The notes under the pieces: model-generated
Told to the model about the DNA's origin: nothing
Database searches by the model: none
Seen by the model: only the letters and a program-made list of their open reading frames with translations
Translations under genes and position numbers: made by a program
From: Bisporella sp. PMI_857
Lineage: Eukaryota; Ascomycota; Leotiomycetes; Helotiales; Helotiaceae
Assembly: GCA_021307315.1 (NCBI GenBank)
Contig: JAJSPD010000104.1
Location: 1-64,000, forward strand
DNA: 64,000 nt
Reading direction: 5' to 3'
Part shown: positions 45,252 to 55,646 of the stretch, one piece after another
How positions within the stretch are numbered: position 1 is the stretch's first letter
Layout of the letters: each line of letters starts with the position of its first letter

Positions 45252-46858
45252 ATGGATTCTGAGCAATTCCGTTCTCAGCAACAAGATTTCGTTCAGCAAA
45301 TAGAGGTTCTTGATCCTGACAGCGTTCCACCAGAATACCGAAGTTCCAGAGCTCCATCAGATCGTGAGCGGCGGCTTAGGCACAAACATGGATACAGCGA
45401 TACAAGCCACCACAAAACCCCGGGAGACCAAACTATAATGCCCCCTCATAGGACAGCCGGGAGGGTTCAGAATTATGAAGTTCGCCTTTCAGAACCAGTC
45501 AGCGATCCACCAAGCTTATTCAAGAAAATCACCGGCATGATGTGGTCGCCAAATTTGAAACGACGATCCTTTGTGCAAGGCGACCTCGAACAGCACGAAC
45601 AGGAAAGGCATGTGACGCAGAACGATGCGAAACATCCACCCGAAGAATCCTATGAAGCGGATCGTACGACTGAATACATATCTCAACAAGATGTCGACCA
45701 GTTAAGGCAAGCACACCATGATGCCATTGAGAGTAAGGAACGCGAGTGGGAAACAAGGGAACGAGAGCTTCAACAACACATCGTCGAAATTAGCCAACGT
45801 TCAGAAGAGGATATCAGTATTCTACGGACCAAACTCCAGGAAAGTGAGTCCGAAAAGCTGTTCATGCAAAGTCAGCATAACGCCTTTGTTCGCAAGCAGC
45901 AAGAAGCATCATTCAGTCTGATGGAATCTGCGCGCTGGCTTCCTACGGATGAAGGTAAGGTTATGGGCGACCTTGACAGGTTGAAGCGGGACATGAGAGC
46001 TTGGGCAAAAGCAACATCCGTTCAAGGTAGTTCACTGACCCAGCTCCTCAAAGATGGGGAGACTACAGCATTGATGAAAGATTTGGCCAATGTGGCTCGG
46101 GTTGAGAATGGCCAACTTCCAGAGGGACTATCCGCAGTAGCAAAATGTCCAATGCTTCTCTTAAATGCTCTCCTCGCCCATAACGTCTACACGAGCCTTT
46201 TTCGAAGCCCATTTTTCTTTCTCAGCAGTGGTGGGAATGCCTCGTCCAGAATTAAGCCAGAGACCCTCCTAGAAGACATTTATGAAGGGGCGAAGGCGGG
46301 TAAGTCGGTCGCCATATGCATATTTGACATTCACTGACGACTATAGCAAATCAAGAGGAAACCCATATATGGCGTTCTCAAACATTGCGACTACTTTTGC
46401 CCCCCGTACGAAAAGATGCATCAGATGCCGAGCAACAGCTGCGTCACATGACAGAAAGCTCGATCAACCGGTCTGCAGAGCAGCAAGCTTTAGACTTTTT
46501 AGCTGGTCCAGCAAGCTATCTTATTGAGAGCAAGGGCAACGAGGAATCTACAAGCAAGCTCAAGAAGATATATAGCCGCGCTGCCGGACTTTCGTATATG
46601 CTATGGACAAGAAGGACAGAAATGAGATGTTTCACCTTGCATGAAATCGGCAATTTAGCCTTTAATGCTGAGAGTCCTTATTTCGATCCCGATAGCCTGG
46701 TGAAATATGATGACCATGAGGATCATTTAAAAGGCAGGATGGTTACTTTAATAGTGCATCCTTTACTCCAAGTATATGGTACTGATGAAGCCAAAGACTA
46801 TGATCAGGAACGGGTATGGGCAAAGGGGGTCGTATGGCTTAGCAGCAAGAAGTTGTGA
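45252..46858 (+). CDS. Coiled-coil protein of unknown function, paired with the Hsp70-like gene
   Basis: Exons 45252-46299 and 46347-46858 (47 bp intron) give 519 residues. The N-terminal 130 residues are polar and disordered. Residues about 145-215 form a long charged coiled coil (QQDVDQLRQAHHDAIESKER and following, rich in E, Q and R at heptad spacing). After that comes a globular part with a hydrophobic segment (LLLNALLAHNVYTSLFRSPF), then in exon 2 helical sequence (AEQQALDFLAGPASYLIESK) and an ordered end (VTLIVHPLLQVYG). This layout is common among fungal proteins of unknown role encoded near HSPA12-like ATPases. No enzyme motif is seen. The neighbour suggests it could be a partner or client of the ATPase, which is inference. 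Confidence 0.72.
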
Positions 46859-48810
46859 TCTATTTGATGCTATCTTTAAAATTCGCGGACTTGCGACGTA
46901 AATCTGAAAACTGTAAGCAAAATAATCTTGAATCAAGAGAGAGTGTGAGCTATATGTATTATAATTGACAACACCCTAAGTTGTTATTTCCTAATATCTC
47001 TATCACGGTAGCTCGGATCATCCACCACTTTGAGAACGAGCCAAGCGGCTATACTCGATTCGGTAACGTGTAGCACAAATAGGGTATCATAGGTGGCAAT
47101 AAGTTGATTACCCTCTGGCAGTCTCTATAATGTTAGAGCACCTATGCAATCATTTTCATGACGATTTAGCTCTGAACACAAAAGTACTTCAGCGTTAATT
47201 TTCCGTATGTTAAAGGAGAAGGACAAACGATATAATTCCTTGCTGCCTCAAGATGTCTACAAGAGACTACTGCAAATGGAATCATGGGTGTCTTAATCTA
47301 TGATAGCAGAAACGCGTATTATCTAACATGAAGCTCGAGAGTATTGAAGACCACCGGGTGAAATATCTCTCAGTAGAGAGGCTATATCATAATACTGCAC
47401 TTACCAGGTTACGTTGTTTTGCTGTAGGCTTAGGCATGTGGCCGACTAATCCAGAACCGCCTTCTTTGCCGCTTTCTAGTGTTAATATCCGTGTAAATAA
47501 TTGGTCGTTGCAAATGAAATATTTCTTTGCCTCTGGATATCTAGGTAGTTACTCTCAGCACCATTCCTGCATTTTGCTGCCCTGATCTGATCAAGTTTTG
47601 CTACTCGCTTTGGTTTCTCGGTCGTTTACCCTTACAATCGCACTCACTCACGATTTCCGTACTGAGATTAAGACTTTAACTCAAAAGCTAATAAGTAGGT
47701 CATTTGGCACAGTATAAACAATAGTATTATTACCGTATATCGACTTTTCGGTTTTGATGTGCGATGTCATCGAACTGCCTAACAATATGGTCTGAGGCTA
47801 CTGCCCTTTGCAATACTTGTAGAGCCCCGAGCTCGCGAAGTTGCTCAGTGCTATCAGCCCTCTTGACTTTAATCGACACCCACATGTCAAGTCTATCGTT
47901 TCATTTGTAAGCAAGAGCTAAATATAATGTATTGATGTCGCAAATGTGGTAATATACACTCTATCCTACGCAAGATAGACGGTCGAGTACCTTAATAACC
48001 CAGTTTAGTATGGTGTGTAACGACCCTCCTTGAAGTTGTCGCCGAGGCATATGGGATGGAACCCGCCGGGCTGATAGCGCGACATTGTCTCCTGGCTGTA
48101 GAGAAGGTTCGATGTATGGTAGACGGATAATTCATCCATAACTATATCGGGACAGGATAAAGGGTGACGGATATTGTAGGGTCCAGTTGACAGGAAGAGC
48201 TTGTGCGGTATGATGTAGGATCCACGATTGTTGAACTATATACCCCTCATATCCGAAAATTACGACATGACATGTGACAATGACTCCATGCAACATCATC
48301 TCCTATTTTGGCGATGTCACAGATGGAGACCATTTTAATATCGTCATTTTCCATAACCGTTTATTTAGACAAGAATTGACTTTTCAGCTCGTGCTGTTTA
48401 GTGATTCACGTTCAACCTCGGCGGTCTGGTGCCCTTAACGTCAGAGCACAGTCCTATTTCTGTTGCTATCTGGATTGAATCTCCGAGACAAAATATCCTT
48501 TGTCTCCCGCTTCCGCAACTCACTTCTTACATACACATTATCCACGGCCTGGATAGTTGTCATTGATGGGGCCCTCGCAATAGGAATTTGAAGCGTCAAT
48601 GCCAATCCAAGAATTTATAGCTCTTGAATTGCAATACTATTCTGTCCCTTCGTGCGTTAGAGGGACTTTGAGTATTAACATCGCGCTACTTGATGCTCCA
48701 CAACGATTAAGTGCTTAAATCCTTCTGAAATCATTGGATTTGATCGACGGCATTACACAGGCGAGTTCTAAGGCCTTCTGGCAGTCGAACGCAATCTTCT
48801 TAATATCTAT
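46859..48810. other. Intergenic, 1.95 kb
   Basis: No supported gene. The longest open frame (85 codons at 47328) has no protein-like features. Slightly AT-rich. No repeat shared with other parts of the window was noticed. Confidence 0.4.
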
Positions 48811-50748
48811 TCAACAAATGCGTATCATACTACATTTTGAACCATCAAAAGCCTCCCCGTTCATAATACCATGTATGTAAGCATCACCAACGATCTGCCA
48901 CTTTCCGTCTTCCGCCTCACGAATTACCAGCGGCAGTTTACCGCCCTGAAAGAGAGCAACCGAATCACCCTCCTTGACCCATCGAGATGATATCCCCACA
49001 TAATCACGTTCCGTTCTGAATAGAGTACGATGAAAAGCCAAGATTTTAGACGGCGGTGTTCTATTTCTGTTATTGAGCATGCTCATCCCAAATTTCATTG
49101 ACTTATACATCATTTTCCCAAACCAGCCTACGCCGGCAGCGACTTTGTAAGCGGTCCCGGAGTCACTATTCCTAATCTCTTCGATGCGATCCCCTGTGTA
49201 ATCAGTAACAGATCGAAGGTCCCTGAATGGCTTGTACCATTTCTCAAATGCAGCTTTGGTTTGCTGTTCATCTCCATGTGGGTAGCTGCCCGCGTACAGT
49301 GTCTTCCAGTATAAATCCCAAGCCGCCTCGCCGGTGAAGTATGTAGTGTTGTTAGGTACGCCACAGATATCTTCCCATTTTGGGAAGACATCGGTGGACT
49401 TTTTGATCAGCATGTTGATTTCTAGGAAGGGGTGTCCTGGTTGTGTCTCGTAGTAGTCTTTCTCAAGGATTCCACCCGTTGTCGCAACTTTGTCTAGCAC
49501 ATATCCCGAAAGCATAATGTTCTTTTTATCGTCCACAAGTTCGACTACTGGGTAACTGGATCCAGTTGCTGAGGCCCATGTACAAGCCCACCGGTGCTCT
49601 CCGAACGAGAGAGCTGACAAAAACCGGGGCGATAATGGTTTAGCGTGGTCCTGATAGGCCCAGTCAGGCACCCAAGTAGGAAGTTGACTATGCGCCGGGA
49701 GGCAGTCCTGCCCGCTAAAGGAGAGGACATCCAGGTTTCCCTCAGTAGTAATACAGTCGATGACGGATTGTGTATAGACTTCAACTACGTCTAGATTGTA
49801 GTCCGGCTGCAGTTCAAGCACCGCCAGATCCGAAGGACTAAATAAGCTGTAAAGGCCGAACACTTTATCTCGCGGATCCGTTGCAAGAAAAATTCGGAAG
49901 GAGGCCAAAAGGTCAAGCGGCCGAGGGCATCGGTTACTGGCAAGATCCCGACGAGCTCGCTCAATATTCTGCATCGAACTGTACATCTCTGGTAGCGTAG
50001 ATGAGAAATAATCCAAATCAATTGCATAGCTAACGGCGCGATAAAAGTCCTCCCAGCTCGCCGAGTTATTCCCACATAACACCACCGCGCGGGTAGCGAG
50101 AGCAACCTCCTGAATGATCCAGGTACGTAGAAACCAGGAGCTGTGGAGCAGCAAGATCAAGCTCTTGATAATCGCATTCCACCTTTTATCATTAAGGTCC
50201 CCGTTCGTCGTATAGTCAGGCCGAAGTACATGTCTAACCCAGTCCTTGGTACCGTGGCGAATAGGTAGCTCAGTGCGTTTGAGATTCTTCTGTGCTGCCT
50301 CCAGAAGTGGCGGGATAGGCCAGAGGTCTTTACCGTCAACCTCGATAGGCCCGCCCAGCCAGACAGCGACAGAGGACGCAAGGCGGTAGATATCTTTCAT
50401 CATCCTAACCTGGGAGCCGCGCTCCTCAATGTCATTCTGGTTGATACATATTGCGTCTGCCCAGATCAGCCGCGATTGATTCGGCAACTGAAGACGGCGG
50501 AGGGCAGAGTTTAAGTTCTTTGTAATTTCCAATCCTCCGTATCCATTACACTTAATCGGAAATTTCTCGCTTGCATCACCCCAGCAGTAGCTTAATGCCT
50601 CGTAAGTGGGAAGTCGAGTGACATGCGCGACTTCAAGGTCGCAGACAAGATCGGTCTTGGCGCCAGGATAGACGCGTAGCAGGCGGATCGTACCAGGTTG
50701 GAGTGTACTGTAAGGATATCCTGGCTGTGAAATCATTGACGCCTCCAT
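48811..50748 (-). CDS. HET-domain (heterokaryon incompatibility) protein
   Basis: Single exon, 645 residues. The three HET-domain blocks are present: YEALSYCWGD (about residue 50), LIWADAICINQND with the following IYRLASSVAVWLG (about 94-135), and RTWIIQEVALATRAVVLCG (about 215). The C-terminal part ends with the usual PLVIREAEDGKWQIVGDAYI and GIMNGEAF block. HET domains trigger cell death when incompatible hyphae fuse, generally after a signal from a partner protein; the domain has a TIR-like fold. No second domain such as NACHT or WD40 is attached, so this is the stand-alone type. Intronless, with a clean ATG. Confidence 0.92.
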   Translation of the reverse strand: MEASMISQPGYPYSTLQPGTIRLLRVYPGAKTDLVCDLEVAHVTRLPTYEALSYCWGDASEKFPIKCNGYGGLEITKNLNSALRRLQLPNQSRLIWADAICINQNDIEERGSQVRMMKDIYRLASSVAVWLGGPIEVDGKDLWPIPPLLEAAQKNLKRTELPIRHGTKDWVRHVLRPDYTTNGDLNDKRWNAIIKSLILLLHSSWFLRTWIIQEVALATRAVVLCGNNSASWEDFYRAVSYAIDLDYFSSTLPEMYSSMQNIERARRDLASNRCPRPLDLLASFRIFLATDPRDKVFGLYSLFSPSDLAVLELQPDYNLDVVEVYTQSVIDCITTEGNLDVLSFSGQDCLPAHSQLPTWVPDWAYQDHAKPLSPRFLSALSFGEHRWACTWASATGSSYPVVELVDDKKNIMLSGYVLDKVATTGGILEKDYYETQPGHPFLEINMLIKKSTDVFPKWEDICGVPNNTTYFTGEAAWDLYWKTLYAGSYPHGDEQQTKAAFEKWYKPFRDLRSVTDYTGDRIEEIRNSDSGTAYKVAAGVGWFGKMMYKSMKFGMSMLNNRNRTPPSKILAFHRTLFRTERDYVGISSRWVKEGDSVALFQGGKLPLVIREAEDGKWQIVGDAYIHGIMNGEAFDGSKCSMIRIC

Positions 50749-51276
50749 TGCATGAGATTGATTATTTTCTAAAAGATTGGTTTTTGTTCTGGCGTAACTT
50801 CACAATCAATTTTGGATGTGAAGCCACTTTGGGGCTGAAACGTGTCGCCTTTTTGGCAGCCCTGCTGGGCTCATACGGTTTGTCGACGGACGTGCGATCA
50901 CTACGATTTCTAGGATTTCCGCGGCCGACGGTGAGAATAAAAGTAAAGGAGACTTCTTTTTGTGAAACTTGGATCGGCCCATCATGCTTTTTTGCTGGCG
51001 ACACTAAGTTTTGACAATGGGCTAGCATACACCTGGTCCACCACTCGAGGCATCTGTATTTATATTCTCTGTCGTACTCTCTTCACCTATGGTCTCTGAT
51101 AAAACAAGCCCAAGTGTATCCACGAGCCGACCATCTTTGAAACAGAGAATTCCATAATCTCGGACGATGTGACAGCCCTTGACTATTTATGTATAAATAT
51201 TCTGATTAATTTTGATTATTTTAATTTGGTGTGATTTGGTTTTGACTATTCTATTTTTATTTTTATTTTTGTTTTA

Positions 51277-51326
51277 ATTTTGATTTTGGAGTTTAAAATT
51301 GAATATTCAATTCATTTATCACACTG
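51277..51326 (+). repeat. AT-rich dispersed repeat, copy 1
   Basis: 46 of 50 bases match 54877-54926 in direct orientation. Three of the four differences are C-to-T or G-to-A type, as RIP would leave. Looser similarity continues upstream. Confidence 0.65.
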
Positions 51327-51380
51327 TTTTTAGTTTCTTGTAATTCAAGTATATAAAATTAATATAAACAAGCCTGAGAA

Positions 51381-51445
51381 GCTCAACCCGGCCGAGCGGG
51401 GTTTTGAAGCGACCTAGGCTCTAAGTTCAAATCTTTTCTCGAGCA
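51381..51445 (+). tRNA. tRNA-like relic (class II-like)
   Basis: A-box-like GGCCGAGCGGGG and B-box-like AAGTTCAAATCTT lie at tRNA spacing, with ends that pair 5 of 7 (gctcaac with the ctcgagc end). The sequence is too short for an intact tRNA-Leu or tRNA-Ser and sits in AT-rich repeat sequence. Likely a tRNA or SINE relic. Confidence 0.35.
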
Positions 51446-51823
51446 AATATAATAATTATTAATAATTATTTATACTGTGCTGTATTTACACTATTTTTAT
51501 AAACGCCAATGCTGCCCCGCGCTAGTGAAATTTAAGCGCAAGCCGGTTCGATGGTTCTTGACCTGGTCAGACGAGCCACAAGCGACAACGGCGCTGTGTG
51601 TACAAGACGCCGAAACTGAAATAGCTCGATCAGAGCATATGCCCCGGCTGACCTGACATTCAACGGTTCCTCTCCTATCAACTATACCCCTTTTTTCAAC
51701 TACATCTTATTCGAAGTCAACTCTATCGATCCATGGCATCGCGGGACGATATTCGAGGCTTTATCGTTCTTCTTAGTCTGCCGCATCTTTTTGTGCAAGC
51801 CTGAATTATCTGAGAAATCCCCG

Positions 51824-53160
51824 ATGTATGAGTCCGGTCATGACGCAGATGAAAAAGTTGATGATAGTCCGTTAGAGCAGTTGTACGAACGAGGTTGGCT
51901 CCCTAACGCGGAGAATCGCGAGGAATATCGACCGGGGGGGTTTCATCCCGTGCATATCGGGGACAGATTTGGCACAGCTGGCCGATTTCGAGTCATACAC
52001 AAGCTGGGCAGCGGCGGGTTGGCAACAGTTTGGCTTTGTCGGGACCAGGACACTCAAAAATACGTCGCATTGAAGATTATCATTGCCGATGAGTCTCGTG
52101 AAAAGTCCTCGGAGCTCCGGTTGGTGAACCAAGAAGGCCTAGATTTTGGAGAGGCTGGAGGAGAGTGCATTGCACTCCCGTGTGAATACTTCTGGCACGA
52201 TGGACCTAACGGGAGACATCTGTGCCTAGTTCTTCCCGTACTGGGGCCACGAGTTTCTGCTCTGTGGGGCAAATTCGAGGATCCTGCAAGGGTTTCTCGA
52301 GACATTGCATTGCAAGTTACGCGTGGACTACATTTTCTACATAAGAATGGAATCTGTCATGGTGGTTAGTCTTCATAAAGACAACAGTGTGTGATTTCTA
52401 CTAATACTTTCTATTAGATTTCCGGCCATCTAACATCCTCTTGAGACTCACAGGTTTTGACGAACTAAGTGAGGATGAATTGGTAAAGCAGCTCGGAGAG
52501 CCAAATAAAGAACCTCTTCTTACCATATCTGGAGAGGGCCCAGCACCTTCTGGGCCTGAATATTTGGTCGAAGGCCTTAGCCTAGACCGACTGGATGCTC
52601 GATTCATATCAGATCAAGTCTCTATCGTCGACTTCGGCGAATCCTATGATATGCATAGTCCACCTGAAGATCTTGGGATCGCAGCCTCCTTTCGCTCTCC
52701 CGAGCTCCTCTTTGACAATACTATCGGTGTTGGATGTGACTTGTGGGCTCTTGCGTGCACGATTTACGAAGTTCGGACCAGGAGTCCCCTCTTTGAGAAT
52801 TTCATGGACGACGACGACGAGGTGATTGCGCAGATGGTACCGCTGCTTGGGAAGGCCCCAGAACCTTGGTGGAGCTCTTGGAAAGCACGGGGGCAGTGGT
52901 ACGAGGAGGATGGAACGCCGCTGGTTAATCCTGAGACTGGGAAACCGTACATGTTGATGGATAGTCTTGAGGAGCTCCTCTCTAGCAGCTCACCACCCGG
53001 CGGTGACCCTGGGGGAAAGAAGAATGAGGCAGGTGGTTTTGCTGTTCAGGTTGAGGAAAGCAAAGTTTTAGGGAATCTTTTGATGGGTATTTTGAAGTAT
53101 GATCCGAAGGAACGACCGAGTGTTGAGGCTGTGTTGGAGCATCCTTGGTTCAAGAGATAG
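51824..53160 (+). CDS. SRPK-like (SR-protein-type) serine/threonine kinase
   Basis: Exons 51824-52364 and 52418-53160 (53 bp intron) give 427 residues. Start chosen at MYESGHDADE, because the frame upstream has only a non-ATG codon. Kinase motifs: glycine loop LGSGGLATVWLC, ATP lysine in KYVALKII, catalytic loop CHGDFRPSNILL (HGD in place of HRD, as in many fungal SRPK relatives), DFG as VDFGES, and SPELLF in place of APE. The long insert between the two lobes (about residues 185-250) is the hallmark of SRPKs. Such expanded SRPK-like kinases are frequent in accessory regions of Pezizomycotina genomes, and their substrates are mostly unknown. Flanked by AT-rich repeats and HET genes. Confidence 0.88.
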
Positions 53161-54174
53161 CCAAGGTGGCTAGTTCATCTTTTGTATACTGTAGAACAAT
53201 ATACACTATCACAAAACCCCTTATCCTACAAAAAGCTTAGCGGCAAGCCGCGATGCTATGTACGATACATCTTCCTTCCTTTCCGCAGAGATCTCAACAC
53301 AGCTTGGGGACGATTACGAGCAGCCTACCAACTCGATTTAGAGTATGCCCAGTCTTAACAACCTAAGCAAACCCGGCTCGAGTATATTTATTCACTTTTG
53401 AACTGGCGTAAAGTGATTAGATTAACTGGTCTACCGAAAGGGGTAAAGTAAATGTATTGGAATAGATTAGCTTTAGAGCACTAGCGCGAGACGAGGCGTA
53501 GATGGTAACAAACTAAATTACAGTTCCAGATGATTCCGAAAATTAAAAAAAAACATCTGACGGCGGATGAACTTCCACAGTTCCATCAGCTCGATTGAAG
53601 AACAAAGTCTGCATGTTACCTGAGATACTTCAATCCGGCATCCTGCCACGATGAATAATCTCTCAAGAGCTCATAACTGTAACCAGTTACCGCTACTCAC
53701 CAATCTCGACATGGCCGGTTCCGTCCAAGAGGATATTCATGCAGCTTAGAGATCCATGTCGAAATCCTTCAGATTTCAGATAGACGATACCCTGCAGTAT
53801 CTACCTCGACATTGATATTTATCTTTAAGGAATGGGGAAGGATTAGGGCTTCACTAATCTAACAATTGCAGCAAGATTGCGTTCGTTTGGATACTGCGGA
53901 CAGAGGAAAACCTGACTGAGGGTGATGGACATGTACTCAAGAATGACATAAAGAGAAGTATCTGAGCTGGATGTTCCGAGATCGTTCACGACATTCTGCT
54001 GGCGAATTTACCCACACCTATAAAGTGTCCTTTCTGCATATACCAATGAGAACTCCCTGGCATGAACCAGTCCAGATGACGGCATTTATGTTCCGCCACC
54101 ATAACTGGGCCATTTAGGTCGATTTCGAAGAATTTGTCGTATATATCCTATAGCGAACCATATTTATTTTTACG

Positions 54175-54594
54175 GTAAATATCTGAAATACCACAAAATG
54201 TAATCAAATATCTTATATACTATGCTTTTCTTAACGAATATCTGAAATACCACTATTTTGCGCCAAGAGACAAAAGATGGTATTTCATATATTTACTAAC
54301 AAACAATAGTATATAAGAAACACTAATATATTTATATACTACTGTTTTGTTGCGTTAGGGTTATCACTATAGCAATTACGCTGTAGCAACTACAACACAC
54401 GCTGTAGCGATACATAAGTAGCAGTATATAATTTATCGATATAAATTAATGTATAATGCGTTTGGTGTGCAAATGTATTGTTATAGTATGTATTGTGGTT
54501 GCTACAGTGTAGTTACTACGGTATGTAATACAGGCTTTATAATAAATGTTGACGGATATCTCATATACCACAAAAGTGGTATTTCAGATATTCG
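54175..54594. repeat. Nested inverted repeats, MITE-like
   Basis: The word CGAATATCTGAAATACCAC (54235-54253) recurs as its exact reverse complement at 54576-54594. A variant (54175-54193) pairs with 54278-54296 with one mismatch. A further copy at 54554-54571 forms a hairpin with the right end around an AAAA loop. This fits a palindromic non-autonomous element, or two overlapping copies. Target duplications are not obvious. Confidence 0.6.
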
Positions 54595-54876
54595 TCCAAA
54601 AATGTATGTGTTTGTATCACTTCCTGTGATACGTCATATTAATGACTTGCAATTGCTTAAGTCGGTTACCTACGGGGCATGTAGCACCGCAATCTCAGCG
54701 CAGTGCTATATATATATGCTCGTTGTAGGTGGTTGACTTGTTCTTGATTGTTCTAAGTTCTACATCTACGAGCGAGAACTTAAATACATCCATGTGGTGG
54801 TCTGTGCGTCGTGGGATATTCACATGACTCTATACCAACAGTATTGTATATGAGATATTTAATTATTTTAATTTGA

Positions 54877-54926
54877 TTTTGATTTAGGAGTTTAAAATTA
54901 AATATTTAATTCATTTATCATACTGT
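54877..54926 (+). repeat. AT-rich dispersed repeat, copy 2
   Basis: Direct repeat of 51277-51326, 46 of 50 identical. CA in copy 1 is TA here at two places, a RIP-type change. Confidence 0.65.
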
Positions 54927-55646
54927 CAGTTCCCTAAGGCTTTGCAATTATCAAGATAACACAAGACAGACTCGTCTCGATAATAGGATATGTGGCCGTA
55001 CAATGCAAACCAAAGACGTAGGTGATCTTGAAATGTGTGGGTATACTGTCTAATTAGAAGATAAAGGCAAGGAAGAGAGAAGTCTAGAAGACTTGGGTGT
55101 GACAGCTCAAACTAAAAAACAAATGGACAAACGACGATTTATTCTATCTCTCAGAATACAAAGGCAAGAAAGGAACCAGAGTGTGAGAGGAGGTAGGCTA
55201 TATATAGTCGCGCCGGTCATAGGCCAGCGAGGAACGGGCTAAGGCTGGCTGCAAGGCCGCCCGCATGCAAAAGCTCGTACCTAAGAACATCCAAAAATCA
55301 TACTTTTAACCACTATACAAGGTATAATGAGCCCAGTACTAGATGAAAGAGCTTATTTTAAGGAGCCTAACGATGCATAATTCATTTGTTTAGGATCAAA
55401 ATTGAGCTTACAAGTGGTTAACAGGTCAAATATGGTGCGCACAAGAAATGGTGCACGCGCCAGCTTTTACCGCGATTTGCGCCTTTCTTCGCAGGTCTGC
55501 ATAACGATATCTTTTATCAGTAATGTTTTTAGGCTTCCGTTTTTTGAGGTTTGACCGCTTTACAGTTGATTAACTTGACTTTCATCCTGCCACAGCCTGT
55601 GTCTTCTTATTTCTATTCTACGATATTCTTTCCCGGCATAGCCAAC

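Larger units (their letters stand above)
50749..51823. other. Intergenic with AT-rich repeat
   Basis: About 1.1 kb. From roughly 51180 to 51500 it is very AT-rich and contains a 50 bp word repeated at 54877-54926 and a tRNA-like sequence at 51381-51445. No protein gene seen. Confidence 0.5.
53161..55646. other. Repeat-rich interval, 2.5 kb
   Basis: No protein gene. Holds nested inverted repeats (54175-54594), the second copy of an AT-rich repeat (54877-54926), and purine-rich sequence at about 55060-55190 of unknown origin. Confidence 0.5.

Noticed and set aside
55060..55320. LTR-retrotransposon end (purine tract and TGTGACAGC word)
   Set aside because: No second LTR, primer-binding site or reverse-transcriptase sequence could be found nearby.
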